NCBI RefSeq assembly: GCF_910589175.1
Contig: NZ_CAJURR010000014.1
Coordinates: forward strand, 1 to 58,900
Direction: 5' to 3'
From: an uncultured Lactobacillus sp.
Lineage (GTDB): Bacteria; Bacillota; Bacilli; Lactobacillales; Lactobacillaceae
DNA: 58,900 nucleotides
The notes beneath the pieces were generated by a model, which saw nothing but the letters and a program-made list of their open reading frames with translations, made no database searches and had not been told where the DNA came from. A program made the translations under genes and the position numbers. The number at the start of each line of letters is the position of its first letter. Position 1 is the stretch's first letter. Positions 42,630 through 51,451 of the stretch are shown piece after piece.

Positions 42630-43486
42630 GATTCGACTCCCTTTAAATATTCAACAACTAAATCTGTTTCAAGCTTTCGTTTTAAATGTTTAAGAATTGC
42701 ATCAAGATCTGGGTATAATATCAAATCTTCCTCAACAATATGCTGAGTAGCCATTTTAAATGCTGGGTGATAGTCTTCATATTTTAAAGCTCTAAGCTCG
42801 TCTTTTAATTCATCATTCAAAACCATCAAAGTTCCAGGTGCAATAGTATTAGAAATAATTAAAAATTCACCATTTCCCAGGTAATATAAATTTTCATCAA
42901 CTAATCTGCTCTTTTTAAGCACTTTAGTTATTTGTTTCAAAATTTGACTATGCTCTTCTAAATTAAACTGAGCAAACTGTTGGTCATGCTCCCATTTAAT
43001 GATGGTAAAGTCATCCCACAAAGGTAAATAACTTTTTTCTCTTAAAATTCTGCTTATCTTTTGGTACAGCTTTTGTGCATTATAAGTCGTTTGCAGTTTT
43101 ACATTTTGATCGTAGTGGGTAATATAGCGATAAACGCTAGCTTCATTTTTCTTATAGATACTCCACCTAAAAATGCATTCTCTCAACTGACTCGCTAGAT
43201 AGGCTTCTATTGGAAACGAAAGCAATAATATTGCCTTAGCATATATATCTAATCTCACATAGCCAAGGGTTAAGCCGCTGATTCCCAATACAGTTAAAAT
43301 TAAAATAAGCCATGTACTAACAATATTTGGCAAAATTAGGCCAACAAGTGCGCCTAATACCAGAAGCATCGCAACTCCCCAAAAAACATTATCTAAAAAA
43401 TTATCTGCTACTCCTAAAAAAAGAGACGGCAAAATAAGGGCGAAAATTGCTTTTAATTCTAGCCCTTTTATCGAAATGTTATTCAT
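42626..43486 (-). CDS. Membrane protein with degenerate GGDEF domain
   Basis: A 286-residue protein with about four helices in the first 100 residues and a cytosolic domain from about 125. That domain has the GGDEF-fold pattern: FTIIKWEHDQQFAQFN, LKQITKVLKK, then LYYLGNGEFLIIS, where Gly204-Phe208 reads GNGEF in place of GGDEF. Diguanylate cyclase activity is therefore unlikely; like B. subtilis YdaK it may act as a receptor that switches the synthase. It is the first gene of the operon with the membrane peptide, GT2 and GH8. The assignment rests on motif pattern by eye. Confidence 0.75.
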   Translation of the reverse strand: MNNISIKGLELKAIFALILPSLFLGVADNFLDNVFWGVAMLLVLGALVGLILPNIVSTWLILILTVLGISGLTLGYVRLDIYAKAILLLSFPIEAYLASQLRECIFRWSIYKKNEASVYRYITHYDQNVKLQTTYNAQKLYQKISRILREKSYLPLWDDFTIIKWEHDQQFAQFNLEEHSQILKQITKVLKKSRLVDENLYYLGNGEFLIISNTIAPGTLMVLNDELKDELRALKYEDYHPAFKMATQHIVEEDLILYPDLDAILKHLKRKLETDLVVEYLKGVES

Positions 43487-43608
43487 TTTAAAATTTATAT
43501 CCTATGCTTTATTACTTTGTCCTCTATAAGACAATTTATATAGTAATATAATTTCAAATACAACAAAATGTTATTATATTAATTTCGATTTATATAACTT
43601 TTGATACA

Positions 43609-43644
43609 AAAAAGGAGAGACGCTAAATAGCGTCTCTCCTTTTA
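43609..43644 (-). terminator. Terminator of the small basic protein gene
   Basis: AAAAGGAGAGACGC and GCGTCTCTCCTTTT form a perfect 14-bp stem with a 6-base loop. Confidence 0.9.
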
Positions 43645-43661
43645 TTGAGTAGTAAATTTAA

Positions 43662-43802
43662 TTACTTGTTTTCGTCTTTAGCAGCTTTGTTTAAGAAAGC
43701 AACTACTTCAGCAGCTCTCTTAACACGAGCTTTAGAATTCTTCTTGTTCTTAGGTCTTAAGTTTGGTGTAACACCTGTGTTGTAGTTTTCACCTTTACGC
43801 AT
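43662..43802 (-). CDS. Small basic conserved protein
   Basis: A 46-residue protein (MRKGENYNTGVTPNLRPKNK then a Lys/Arg-rich helix ending FLNKAAKDENK), too short for usual gene lists. GAGGAAG stands upstream and a strong terminator follows, and codon use is that of a well-expressed gene. The net charge is strongly positive, as in ribosome- or nucleic-acid-binding proteins. I know of similar lactobacillal hypotheticals but no function. Confidence 0.75.
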   Translation of the reverse strand: MRKGENYNTGVTPNLRPKNKKNSKARVKRAAEVVAFLNKAAKDENK

Positions 43803-43880
43803 AGATCTATACTTCCTCTCAAATAAAATTTTCGAAAATCTTTTATTATCATACCACGAAGAAGCACGTCACTTCAATAC

Positions 43881-44291
43881 CTAGCAGATCTTTCCACCTA
43901 ATTTTTTCATCTCATCTGCAGATAATTTTTCACCTTTAAATTCGGAAATGGTAACTCCGCCATCAATAATCCCCTCATTTGAAGATAAAGATAGAACAGC
44001 ATCACGAGCGTTAAGGACTAATCCATCCTCTAAAAATGCTAATTCTTTATCAGATGTATACATATTTAAGTCCATATTATTTTTAATTTTAATAGAAAAA
44101 TCAGGATCCTCATGATCTAATAAAACAAGCTGAAAATTAGCACCGATTGTACAAGTCCCACCTAATTTAGAATAACCATTTGAGCCATCATTTAATGCTA
44201 GTAAAACAACTTGTCCTGGTTTAATCTTCTTTTCTAAAGCCTCTTTAGCACCATCTTTTATTTTTAGTTCAATATTTTTTGAATCAAGCAT
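43881..44291 (-). CDS. Fe-S biosynthesis (HesB/IscA-like) family protein
   Basis: A 136-residue protein. AKEALEKKIKPGQVVLLALND, GYSKLGGTCTIGANFQLV and NARDAVLSLSSNEGIIDGG resemble the lactobacillal branch of the IscA/HesB-like family. The usual three cysteines are not conserved: only Cys in GGTC and a terminal Cys in GGKIC are seen, so cluster transfer is doubtful. It stands alone with GGAGG before the start. Confidence 0.72.
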   Translation of the reverse strand: MLDSKNIELKIKDGAKEALEKKIKPGQVVLLALNDGSNGYSKLGGTCTIGANFQLVLLDHEDPDFSIKIKNNMDLNMYTSDKELAFLEDGLVLNARDAVLSLSSNEGIIDGGVTISEFKGEKLSADEMKKLGGKIC

Positions 44292-44466
44292 AGTCTATTC
44301 CTCCTATGTTATCTACTAACTTAAATATAGCAGTTTTCTTTCTTCTTCCCCTAATAAAATGCTCAAAATAATATTAATAGGAAAGTTTAATCCGAAAAAA
44401 GCGTTGCGAACTTACGCTAAAGAGTTCAAAATAGTAGTGTTGATTTAATTTTAAGAGGGGACATTA

Positions 44467-45573
44467 ATGACCGTCATCAAAAATATTGCTAAAGACCGTA
44501 TTTTACAAATTACGGTTGTCATAACGATCATAAGCTTATTCTTCGCCCGACCACGGATTGAAGATATTAACTTCCACACACTATACTCAATTTTAGCGAT
44601 GCTAACTATTATTCAAATTTTTTCTTACTTACACGTTTTGGATGTATTAGCTTATAAGCTCACAGCTAGCGCTAGAAGTACAAGAAGATTAACTGCAATT
44701 TTTACAATCTTATCAATTGTATCCGCAATGTTCTTAACTAATGATATAACTGTTTTAACTCTTATACCATTGTATTTAACAATTGCTAAACGCCACCATT
44801 TACCTGAAATACTACCTGTCACCTTAATTGGGATGGGAGCAAATATTGGAGCTGCTTTTACCCCATGGGGTAATCCTCACAATATTTTTGTAGTTAATCG
44901 CTATAACGTTTCACCACTTAAATTTTTTAGTTGGTCACTTCCATTATTGCTGGTCAGTTTAACTATCGTTTTATTGTTCATCTTTTTTGTTAAAGATAAA
45001 CCGATTCCTACAGTACCTTTAGAAGATATTAGGATTAGTGTCAGACCGATGGTTTTGACTATTGCTGTTTCAATTTTCTTCTTCTTTGGTGTTTTTAATA
45101 TTGTTCCAGCATATGTTCCAGCAATTGTTGCCGTAATTTTGGCTCTTATTATTAATCCTTCAATTATGTTACATGTGGATTATGCTTTACTCTTAACTTT
45201 CACATGCTTCTTTATTTTTATTAGTGATATCCAGCAAATACCATTTATCGTTACGCTTATTTCAAAGACCATGTTCTCTGAACATTCTGTCTTCTTGACT
45301 TCAATCATTTCAAGTCAATTTATTTCTAATGTTCCTTCAACCATCCTAATTGGTAAATTTACTAATTATGCTGAAGCCCTATTCTTAGGTTCAAATATTG
45401 GAGGATTTGGCTCACTTGTTGGATCAATGGCTAACATGCTTGTTTTCAAAAGTTTCGTTGAAAACGGAACAGTATCAAAGCGCAAATTCTTCTGGGTATT
45501 TTCAGTCCTCGAATTTGCTGGTTTACTTATCCTAACAATCCTTGGATGGATAGTCTTAGACTTTGTTATTTAG
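44467..45573 (+). CDS. Ion transporter of the ArsB/NhaD/citrate (IT) superfamily
   Basis: A 368-residue protein with about ten or eleven helices. The IT-superfamily pattern is seen as an inverted pair: VSAMFLTNDITVLTLIPL with NIGAAFTPWGNPHNIF in the first half, and SSQFISNVPSTILIG with GSNIGGFGSLVGSMAN in the second. It would export or exchange an anion or dicarboxylate. It is somewhat shorter than typical members (about 420). Substrate unknown. Gene flanked by AGAGGGG and a terminator. Confidence 0.87.
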   Translation: MTVIKNIAKDRILQITVVITIISLFFARPRIEDINFHTLYSILAMLTIIQIFSYLHVLDVLAYKLTASARSTRRLTAIFTILSIVSAMFLTNDITVLTLIPLYLTIAKRHHLPEILPVTLIGMGANIGAAFTPWGNPHNIFVVNRYNVSPLKFFSWSLPLLLVSLTIVLLFIFFVKDKPIPTVPLEDIRISVRPMVLTIAVSIFFFFGVFNIVPAYVPAIVAVILALIINPSIMLHVDYALLLTFTCFFIFISDIQQIPFIVTLISKTMFSEHSVFLTSIISSQFISNVPSTILIGKFTNYAEALFLGSNIGGFGSLVGSMANMLVFKSFVENGTVSKRKFFWVFSVLEFAGLLILTILGWIVLDFVI

Positions 45574-45580
45574 ATATCGT

Positions 45581-45607
45581 AAAAAAAGCACAAAACTGTG
45601 CTTTTTT
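45581..45607 (+). terminator. Terminator of the IT-family transporter
   Basis: AAAAAAGCACA and TGTGCTTTTTT with a 4-base loop. Confidence 0.9.
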
Positions 45608-45689
45608 ATGTTTTAATTTTCTGTTATTTGGTACAATATTCCTAACCTTTTTAGCTTAATATTTATGATATAGAGAAAGGATTCAGTTT

Positions 45690-46247
45690 ATGAGTTTAAC
45701 ATGGATTATTATCATTATTTTAATTTTATTGGTAGCTATTTATATTGGCATCTATAACGGCTTACAAAAGGCTAAGGTTCATGCCGATGAAGCCTGGAGT
45801 CAAATTGATGTTCAATTGAAGCGTCGTAATGACTTAATTCCTAACTTAGTTGAAACAGTTAAGGGTTATGCTAAGCACGAAAGCGGCACTTTAGAAAAAG
45901 TCGTTTCATTAAGAAACCAATTAGTAAATCTTCCAGCTTCTGATCACGAAGAAGCTAATAAACTTTCTAATCAAATTACTGATTCGTTGAAGAGTATTTT
46001 TGCTTTAGCTGAAAATTATCCTGACTTAAAAGCAAACCAAAACTTCTTAGCACTTCAAGAAGAACTTACTAATACTGAAAATAAGATTGCCTACTCACGT
46101 CAACTTTATAACTCAACAGTTGCTATGTTTAATGAGAAGTTACTAACTTTCCCATCTAACTTAGTAGCTAAGATGCATGGCTTTAAGAAAATGGACTATC
46201 TTCAAACACCAACTGAAGAAAAGGCCGTTCCTCAAGTCAAATTTTAG
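45690..46247 (+). CDS. LemA family protein
   Basis: A 185-residue protein with one N-terminal helix (LTWIIIIILILLVAIYIGIY) and a long helical domain (ADEAWSQIDVQLKRRNDLIP, then NLVETVKGYAKHE), the LemA signature. LemA proteins sit at the membrane with unknown function and are often found next to HtpX, as here, eight bases apart. AGAAAGGA lies upstream of the ATG. Confidence 0.94.
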   Translation: MSLTWIIIIILILLVAIYIGIYNGLQKAKVHADEAWSQIDVQLKRRNDLIPNLVETVKGYAKHESGTLEKVVSLRNQLVNLPASDHEEANKLSNQITDSLKSIFALAENYPDLKANQNFLALQEELTNTENKIAYSRQLYNSTVAMFNEKLLTFPSNLVAKMHGFKKMDYLQTPTEEKAVPQVKF

Positions 46248-46255
46248 GTTAATTA

Positions 46256-47146
46256 ATGCTCTATCAACAAATAGCACGCAATAAGCGTAAAACAGCATTT
46301 TTGCTTGTTATATTCGTTATTATTCTAGCTCTTGTTGGTGGTGGGTTAGGATACTTAATTAATGGCGAACCTTTTTCCGGAATCGCCATTGCTCTTATTG
46401 GTAGTTTAATTTATCTTTTTATTGTTCTTCAAAATCCTGGAAACCTAGTGATGAGTATGAATCACGGGCGAGAGATTCATGAAGAAGACGATCCAGAACT
46501 TTGGCACATTGTTGAAGATATGGCTCTGGCTGGACAAGTTCCGATGCCAAGAGTTTTTATTATCAATGATCCAAGCCCGAATGCTTTTGCGACTGGACGA
46601 GATCCTAAGCATAGTTATGTTGCCGTTACAACTGGCTTACGAGAACGATTAAATAGAAGTGAGTTAGAGGGCGTTTTAGGTCATGAAATTTCTCATATTA
46701 GAAATTATGATATCTTAGTTTCAACTATTGGAGTTGCACTAGCAGCAGTAATTTCTTTTATTTCTAACTTCGCCTCTCGCATTTGGTGGTGGGGCAGCAA
46801 TTCAGACCGCGATGACCGAGACTCAAGTCCTTTAGAAGCAATTTTTAAGGTAGTAGCAATTGTTTTTACCCTAATTTTAGGACCACTTGCTGCAGGACTT
46901 GCCCAAATGGCTCTGTCTCGTAATCGAGAATATCTAGCTGATGCGGGCTCAGTAGAACTTACTAGGAATCCACAAGGCCTAATTTCAGCCCTAGAGAAGA
47001 TTTCTAACAGTGAGCCAATGAAAGATCCAGATCCATCAAGTGCTGGGCTCTACATTGAAAATCCACTTCATAATCGTGGATTAAGCTCACTCTTTGATAC
47101 TCACCCGCCTACTGCGGATCGAATTAAGAGATTAAAAAATATGTAA
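46256..47146 (+). CDS. htpX: HtpX membrane zinc metalloprotease
   Basis: A 296-residue protease with four helices: two at the N terminus and two after the active site. HEISHIRNYD is the zinc motif (HExxH); the third ligand Glu lies in NREYLADAGSVEL. HtpX degrades damaged membrane proteins. It follows lemA in the same transcript and is closed by a palindromic terminator. Confidence 0.95.
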   Translation: MLYQQIARNKRKTAFLLVIFVIILALVGGGLGYLINGEPFSGIAIALIGSLIYLFIVLQNPGNLVMSMNHGREIHEEDDPELWHIVEDMALAGQVPMPRVFIINDPSPNAFATGRDPKHSYVAVTTGLRERLNRSELEGVLGHEISHIRNYDILVSTIGVALAAVISFISNFASRIWWWGSNSDRDDRDSSPLEAIFKVVAIVFTLILGPLAAGLAQMALSRNREYLADAGSVELTRNPQGLISALEKISNSEPMKDPDPSSAGLYIENPLHNRGLSSLFDTHPPTADRIKRLKNM

Positions 47147-47172
47147 AAAGGGATGCAATTGCATCCCTTTTT
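47145..47172. terminator. Bidirectional palindromic terminator
   Basis: AAAAAGGGATGCAA and TTGCATCCCTTTTT are a perfect 28-base palindrome between convergent genes. Confidence 0.9.
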
Positions 47173-47178
47173 ACATAC

Positions 47179-48105
47179 CTATTTCAAATTAATATGCGCT
47201 TCTCTAAATAATCTCTTTCTCATTTCTGCTGGTGTCATCCCATAATAATGCTTAAATTTTTTATAGAAAAATGACTTACTTGAATAACCAATAGTTTCGA
47301 TTATTTCTTTTAACGATACATTTGGTTTAGCGAGCAGTCTTCTAGCCTCTCTCATACGCCGATCGTCAACATGTTCCACAAAACTCTTACCAGTTTTTTC
47401 TTTTACCATTGTAGAGAAGTAATTTCGATTAAAACCAAAATATTCAGCCGCTTCTGCTAGCGTAATGTCATTATAGTGCTGGTCAATGTACTGAGCTAAG
47501 GTCTCATCCTTAAACTTATTTTCTCTTCTTTCACTCAATTTAAAGTTCTGCTCACGTAAATTGCGCAAAATCACTACTTTAAGTAACTCTAATCCAATTG
47601 TACTATTAAATGCCGCATGATTAAGATCATCTTGTACTATCTCTCTGATACTTTGGCTACTCCACATCACTGAGGTAGTCGTGAACAAAAAGGCTTTATC
47701 CTGAGATAAATTCTTTAAAAATAGGGTACTTAGTTTCTCCTCAGTGGGAGTATCAATTGTTACGTTTTTTATTTGCTCTTCCCACGAAAAATTACTGCTC
47801 AGCTTAAATTTTATAATTACTGTATTCTTGTCACTAAGCTTGATTGCATACGCGCTATCTTTTTCAATTAATAAGATGTTTCCACTTGTTAAAGAAAAAG
47901 ACTGCTTCCCTACCTGTACTTCACATTTACCTGCAAGGCAATATATTAATTGACTACTTCCGGACTGATATTCAATAAAGTCATAATGCATCCCCTCTAA
48001 ATAAAGATGGTAGGACAAAAAATTCTGGGTTCGAAGCTCTACTTCACTAGCTTGATTATTTTGCATTAAACTTAATAAATAATTTTTTAATGTCGCTGTT
48101 GCCAT
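47179..48105 (-). CDS. AraC-family regulator
   Basis: A 308-residue regulator. The N-terminal part is cupin-like (LIYCLAGKCEVQVGKQSFSL). The C-terminal AraC domain has both HTHs: ITLAEAAEYFGFNRNYFSTM and SLKEIIETIGYSSKSFFYKK. No sugar operon lies beside it; the divergent neighbour is the thiamine transporter, which is riboswitch-controlled. Its target cannot be inferred. Confidence 0.88.
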   Translation of the reverse strand: MATATLKNYLLSLMQNNQASEVELRTQNFLSYHLYLEGMHYDFIEYQSGSSQLIYCLAGKCEVQVGKQSFSLTSGNILLIEKDSAYAIKLSDKNTVIIKFKLSSNFSWEEQIKNVTIDTPTEEKLSTLFLKNLSQDKAFLFTTTSVMWSSQSIREIVQDDLNHAAFNSTIGLELLKVVILRNLREQNFKLSERRENKFKDETLAQYIDQHYNDITLAEAAEYFGFNRNYFSTMVKEKTGKSFVEHVDDRRMREARRLLAKPNVSLKEIIETIGYSSKSFFYKKFKHYYGMTPAEMRKRLFREAHINLK

Positions 48106-48194
48106 CTCAATCAGTCCCCTTTGATTCTATTCTGTTTTAATTATAACCTTTTTATTATTTTTAATTGTCTTTTAGTCTTATTAAGCGTAAGCTT

Positions 48195-48290
48195 AGACTG
48201 TAAATACATCTGGGGTGCCTATCGGGCTGAGAATATACCCATTGAACCTGTTTGATTAATATCAGCGTAGGGAAAATGACTATTTTTAGA
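48195..48290 (+). ncRNA. TPP riboswitch (THI box)
   Basis: GGGGTGCC, GGCTGAGAA, ACCC, TTGAACCTG and CAGCGTAGGGAAAA occur in the canonical order and spacing of the thiamine-pyrophosphate aptamer. It precedes a terminator and ykoEDC, so TPP should shut off thiamine-precursor uptake. Borders are approximate. Confidence 0.97.
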
Positions 48291-48299
48291 CTTTTATTT

Positions 48300-48328
48300 A
48301 AGTCACCTCTTTGAGGTGGCTTTTTATT
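48300..48328 (+). terminator. TPP-controlled terminator
   Basis: AGTCACCTC and GAGGTGGCT form a stem followed by TTTTATTTTT, just before the ribosome-binding site of the transporter gene. Confidence 0.88.
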
Positions 48329-48341
48329 TTTGGAGGAAAAA

Positions 48342-48905
48342 ATGAAAAAATTACATATAAGAGATATCATCTTAATTGCCTTAATTGCTATTATTTTTGG
48401 TTTTATTTATTTAGCTAGTGACGGCCTCTATAATGCTCTAACCGCTCTCCTAACTCCAATTGGCTATGGGATGTTAGCTAATGACATTATGATGGGAATC
48501 TGGTGTATGGCAGGACCATTAGCCGGCTTTCTTGTTCGCATTCCTGGCTCTGCTTTCTTAGGAGAGTTCTTAGGTTCCTGCGTTGAATTGATTGCTGGGG
48601 AACAGTGGGGAGCTGTTAATTTAATTTCTGGTGCCGTTCAAGGTCTAGGTAGTGAATTAGGTTTTACCTTTACTAGCTACCGTCGATATGATTGGTTTAC
48701 GCTTTTCTTATCTGCTACAACCACAACCATTGTCACTTATTTGTACGATTTCATAAAAAACGGCTATAGCTATTTTTCAACCTTTAATATGATTCTCTAC
48801 TTTGTAGTTCGCTGGATCTCCATGCTCTTATTTACCTGTGTATTAGTAAAATTAATCGTAAATCTTTTAGAAAAAGCTCATGTCATCCAAACAAATCAAA
48901 ATTAA
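48342..48905 (+). CDS. ykoE: YkoE-type ECF substrate-binding protein (thiamine precursor)
   Basis: A 187-residue membrane protein with about six helices. RDIILIALIAIIFGFIYLAS and GMLANDIMMGIWCMAGPLAG are typical of YkoE, the S-component for hydroxymethylpyrimidine. I choose the ATG at 48342 because GGAGG stands right before it; the frame is open to 48330 but that would use the ribosome-binding site as codons. It overlaps the ATPase gene by 26 bases and is controlled by the TPP riboswitch. Confidence 0.92.
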   Translation: MKKLHIRDIILIALIAIIFGFIYLASDGLYNALTALLTPIGYGMLANDIMMGIWCMAGPLAGFLVRIPGSAFLGEFLGSCVELIAGEQWGAVNLISGAVQGLGSELGFTFTSYRRYDWFTLFLSATTTTIVTYLYDFIKNGYSYFSTFNMILYFVVRWISMLLFTCVLVKLIVNLLEKAHVIQTNQN

Positions 48906-50226
48906 CCAACTTTCTTTTCAATACCAAGACAAATTAATTTTTAAGAATTTAGATTTTACTATTAACCAAGGCGACTTTGCCCTATTAACTGGTCCTAGCG
49001 GTTGCGGAAAATCTACGCTTTTAAAATTAATTGCTGGCCTTGAGCCTACTTCTACCAGCAAAATTACTACTGGCTCTTTAACTCAGCCATTTACTAATTG
49101 GGGTATGGTCTTTCAAGACCCTAATCGTCAATTCACCATGGCAACACCAAGAGAAGAGTTAATTTTTGCTTTAGAAAATAAACTAATTGATCGAGTTACT
49201 GCTCAAAAGATTATCGATGAGGTTAGCCATAAAACGAATATTTCGCATTTGTTAGACCGTCCCTTCCTTCATCTCTCAGGCGGTGAAAAGCAGCGTGTAG
49301 CCTTAGCCGTCTTAATTGCAATGCAAAGTGACCTCTTCTTATTAGATGAGCCATTTGCTAATTGCGACTCTCATAATCGAAATTTTCTGCTTAACTGCTT
49401 AGATTCACTCCATCAAGAAGGTAAAACGATTTTGATTAGTGATCATAACTTTGCTAATTATGAAAAAATCGATCCCAAAGTTTTTGCTATCAAAAATCAA
49501 AGAATTCAAACTACTCCTCTACCTTCTCAAGAAGAAGTAGTAACCAATTTTTCTCTTCCTCATACAAAGCAAGAATCAGTATATTCTTTTAATTCTTTTT
49601 CACTATCATTTCCAGAAAAAGAGTTACTTTCTTCAACTAATTTAAAAATCTATTCTGGGAAAGCAACCCTCTTAACTGGAGAGAATGGTAGTGGTAAAAC
49701 TTCTTTATTTAAGGCCTTAAGCAAGGTTATTACTTATCAGGGAGAACTACTCTTTAAAGATAAAGAGGTTAAAAAATGGCGTCGCCGCCCTTATTTGTCA
49801 AAAGTAGGACAAATTTTTCAAAATTCAGACGACCAATTCTTAAATGTTACGGTAAAAGAAGAATTAGATTTTAGCTTAAAATACAATCAAAATCCTTCTC
49901 TAAATGAGTCTAAACTTCAGTCTATCCTAACTAAACTTAATTTAGAAAATATGGATGAACAAGTCGTTTATTCTCTCTCTGGTGGTCAAAAAAGGAAGCT
50001 TCAAATTCTCGTCATGTTAATGGCCTATCCGGACGTTTTATTACTAGATGAACCATTTAGTAGTTTAGATCAAAAAAGCGTCTCAGAAGTCATTTTTTTA
50101 CTAAAGAACTACTTCTTAGATGAAAACCATAGCTTAATCGTAATTAGTCACCAGCTCGATCAGATTCAAAATCTATGTGACTATCGTCTTGTTTTAAAAG
50201 ACCAACAACTTTTCTACGCTAAATAG
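48880..50226 (+). CDS. ykoD: ECF transporter ATPase, duplicated (YkoD-like)
   Basis: A 448-residue protein with two ABC domains in one chain. First copy: GPSGCGKST, LHLSGGEKQRVALA, LFLLDEP. Second copy, from about 250: GENGSGKTS, YSLSGGQKRKLQIL, VLLLDEPFSSLD. Both Walker motifs look intact. It energises uptake by YkoE with the T-component YkoC. Overlap with ykoE indicates coupling. Confidence 0.93.
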   Translation: MSSKQIKINQLSFQYQDKLIFKNLDFTINQGDFALLTGPSGCGKSTLLKLIAGLEPTSTSKITTGSLTQPFTNWGMVFQDPNRQFTMATPREELIFALENKLIDRVTAQKIIDEVSHKTNISHLLDRPFLHLSGGEKQRVALAVLIAMQSDLFLLDEPFANCDSHNRNFLLNCLDSLHQEGKTILISDHNFANYEKIDPKVFAIKNQRIQTTPLPSQEEVVTNFSLPHTKQESVYSFNSFSLSFPEKELLSSTNLKIYSGKATLLTGENGSGKTSLFKALSKVITYQGELLFKDKEVKKWRRRPYLSKVGQIFQNSDDQFLNVTVKEELDFSLKYNQNPSLNESKLQSILTKLNLENMDEQVVYSLSGGQKRKLQILVMLMAYPDVLLLDEPFSSLDQKSVSEVIFLLKNYFLDENHSLIVISHQLDQIQNLCDYRLVLKDQQLFYAK

Positions 50227-50237
50227 GGGTAAATAAA

Positions 50238-50891
50238 ATGAATCCCGGACTAAAATTATTTTTAATCTTAATTATTTCTCTGGAAATATCACTTGTGCCT
50301 AATTTAGGAGCAAACCTCATTATTATCGGGGCTTGTCTTATCTATCTTCTGTTTAAGCACATTAATCTTAAGAAGCTATTTTTATTATTTATCATTCCTT
50401 TATTTGCGGCTTCCGTAGTTTTTATTACAATTTACTACTTCACTCCTAGTCGCAGTCTTTATCAAGCTTGTGTCTTATTTACGAGAATTTACGCCTATGT
50501 CTTTTTAGGAGCTGCTTTCACTGAAACGACTTCTTTTCTTGCTCTAGCTCGTTCACTAGAACAAAATTTTAAATTACCTAGTAAGTTTGCTTATGGAACT
50601 CTAGCTGCCTTTAATGTTATTCCCAAAATTCATGCCGAAGTGAATCGAATCCGCCTAGTTGGGGATATGAGACACTACCATTTATCTTTCTACTCACCGG
50701 CCTTATATTTTAAAGCAATTTTAGCCGCAATTTCTTGGTCTAATAGTTTAGCTGATGGAATGATTTCACATGGCTATCGTGAAGACAAAGAAAGAAGTGT
50801 AATTGTTCCGATCGCCTTAACAAAAAAAGACTGGCTTATTTTTAGTAGCATCATAGTACTACTTCAACCAATCTTGTTTCTTCTCAAATAA
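50238..50891 (+). CDS. ykoC: ECF transporter T component (YkoC-like)
   Basis: A 217-residue membrane protein with about five helices and the cytosolic coupling helix segment (ARSLEQNFKLPSKFAYGTLA; VNRIRLVGDMRHYH). It links YkoE with the ATPase. It ends directly beside the rlmH stop on the other strand, one base apart. Confidence 0.9.
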   Translation: MNPGLKLFLILIISLEISLVPNLGANLIIIGACLIYLLFKHINLKKLFLLFIIPLFAASVVFITIYYFTPSRSLYQACVLFTRIYAYVFLGAAFTETTSFLALARSLEQNFKLPSKFAYGTLAAFNVIPKIHAEVNRIRLVGDMRHYHLSFYSPALYFKAILAAISWSNSLADGMISHGYREDKERSVIVPIALTKKDWLIFSSIIVLLQPILFLLK

Positions 50892-51371
50892 TTATTTATG
50901 GTATGGACTGCCGCTATTAATCATAAATGCACGGTAAATTTGTTCAATTAAAACCAAGCGCATTAATTGATGAGGCATTGTAAATTTACCAAAACTGATT
51001 AAGTCATCTGCTCGCTTATTTACTGCGTCACTTGTACCGAGACTTCCTCCAATAACAAAGGTAATGTCAGAATGCCCATAAGTAGTTAAATTAGATAACT
51101 CTTTCGCAAAAGCCTCACTAGTTCGCTCTTTCCCCTTAATTGCAGTTACATAAACATATTCTTTATCTTTTATCTTATCTAAAATTCTTTTTCCCTCGAT
51201 TTCTTTGACCTGTTCCATTTCAGCAGGACTTAGTTTTTCGGGGGCTTTTTCATCTGGAACTTGAACTATTTTTACTTTTGCAAAACGACTCATTCTCTTT
51301 ACATATTCTGCAATTCCGTCTTTAAAATACTTTTCCTTTAATTTCCCTACACAGACAATTTTTATATTCAT
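50892..51371 (-). CDS. rlmH: 23S rRNA pseudouridine-1915 N3-methyltransferase
   Basis: A 159-residue SPOUT methyltransferase. [20 protein letters not shown] opens it, [13 protein letters not shown] binds AdoMet in the knot, and the C terminus [20 protein letters not shown] then YHK is diagnostic. It methylates pseudouridine in helix 69. This is the OrfX/YydA orthologue, found near the origin in many Firmicutes. The upstream region holds DnaA-box-like repeats. Confidence 0.97.
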   Translation of the reverse strand: MNIKIVCVGKLKEKYFKDGIAEYVKRMSRFAKVKIVQVPDEKAPEKLSPAEMEQVKEIEGKRILDKIKDKEYVYVTAIKGKERTSEAFAKELSNLTTYGHSDITFVIGGSLGTSDAVNKRADDLISFGKFTMPHQLMRLVLIEQIYRAFMINSGSPYHK

Positions 51372-51451
51372 GCTAATTTATCCCTTTCACACATCTAGCT
51401 TTTTATTTTATCCCCTAATTGACATAGCGTCCACATGAGTTTTCCCCTGGC

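Noticed and set aside
48161..48370. Open frame on the minus strand over the TPP riboswitch
   Set aside because: It lies antisense to a well-conserved RNA element and the transporter start; the RNA explains the sequence.
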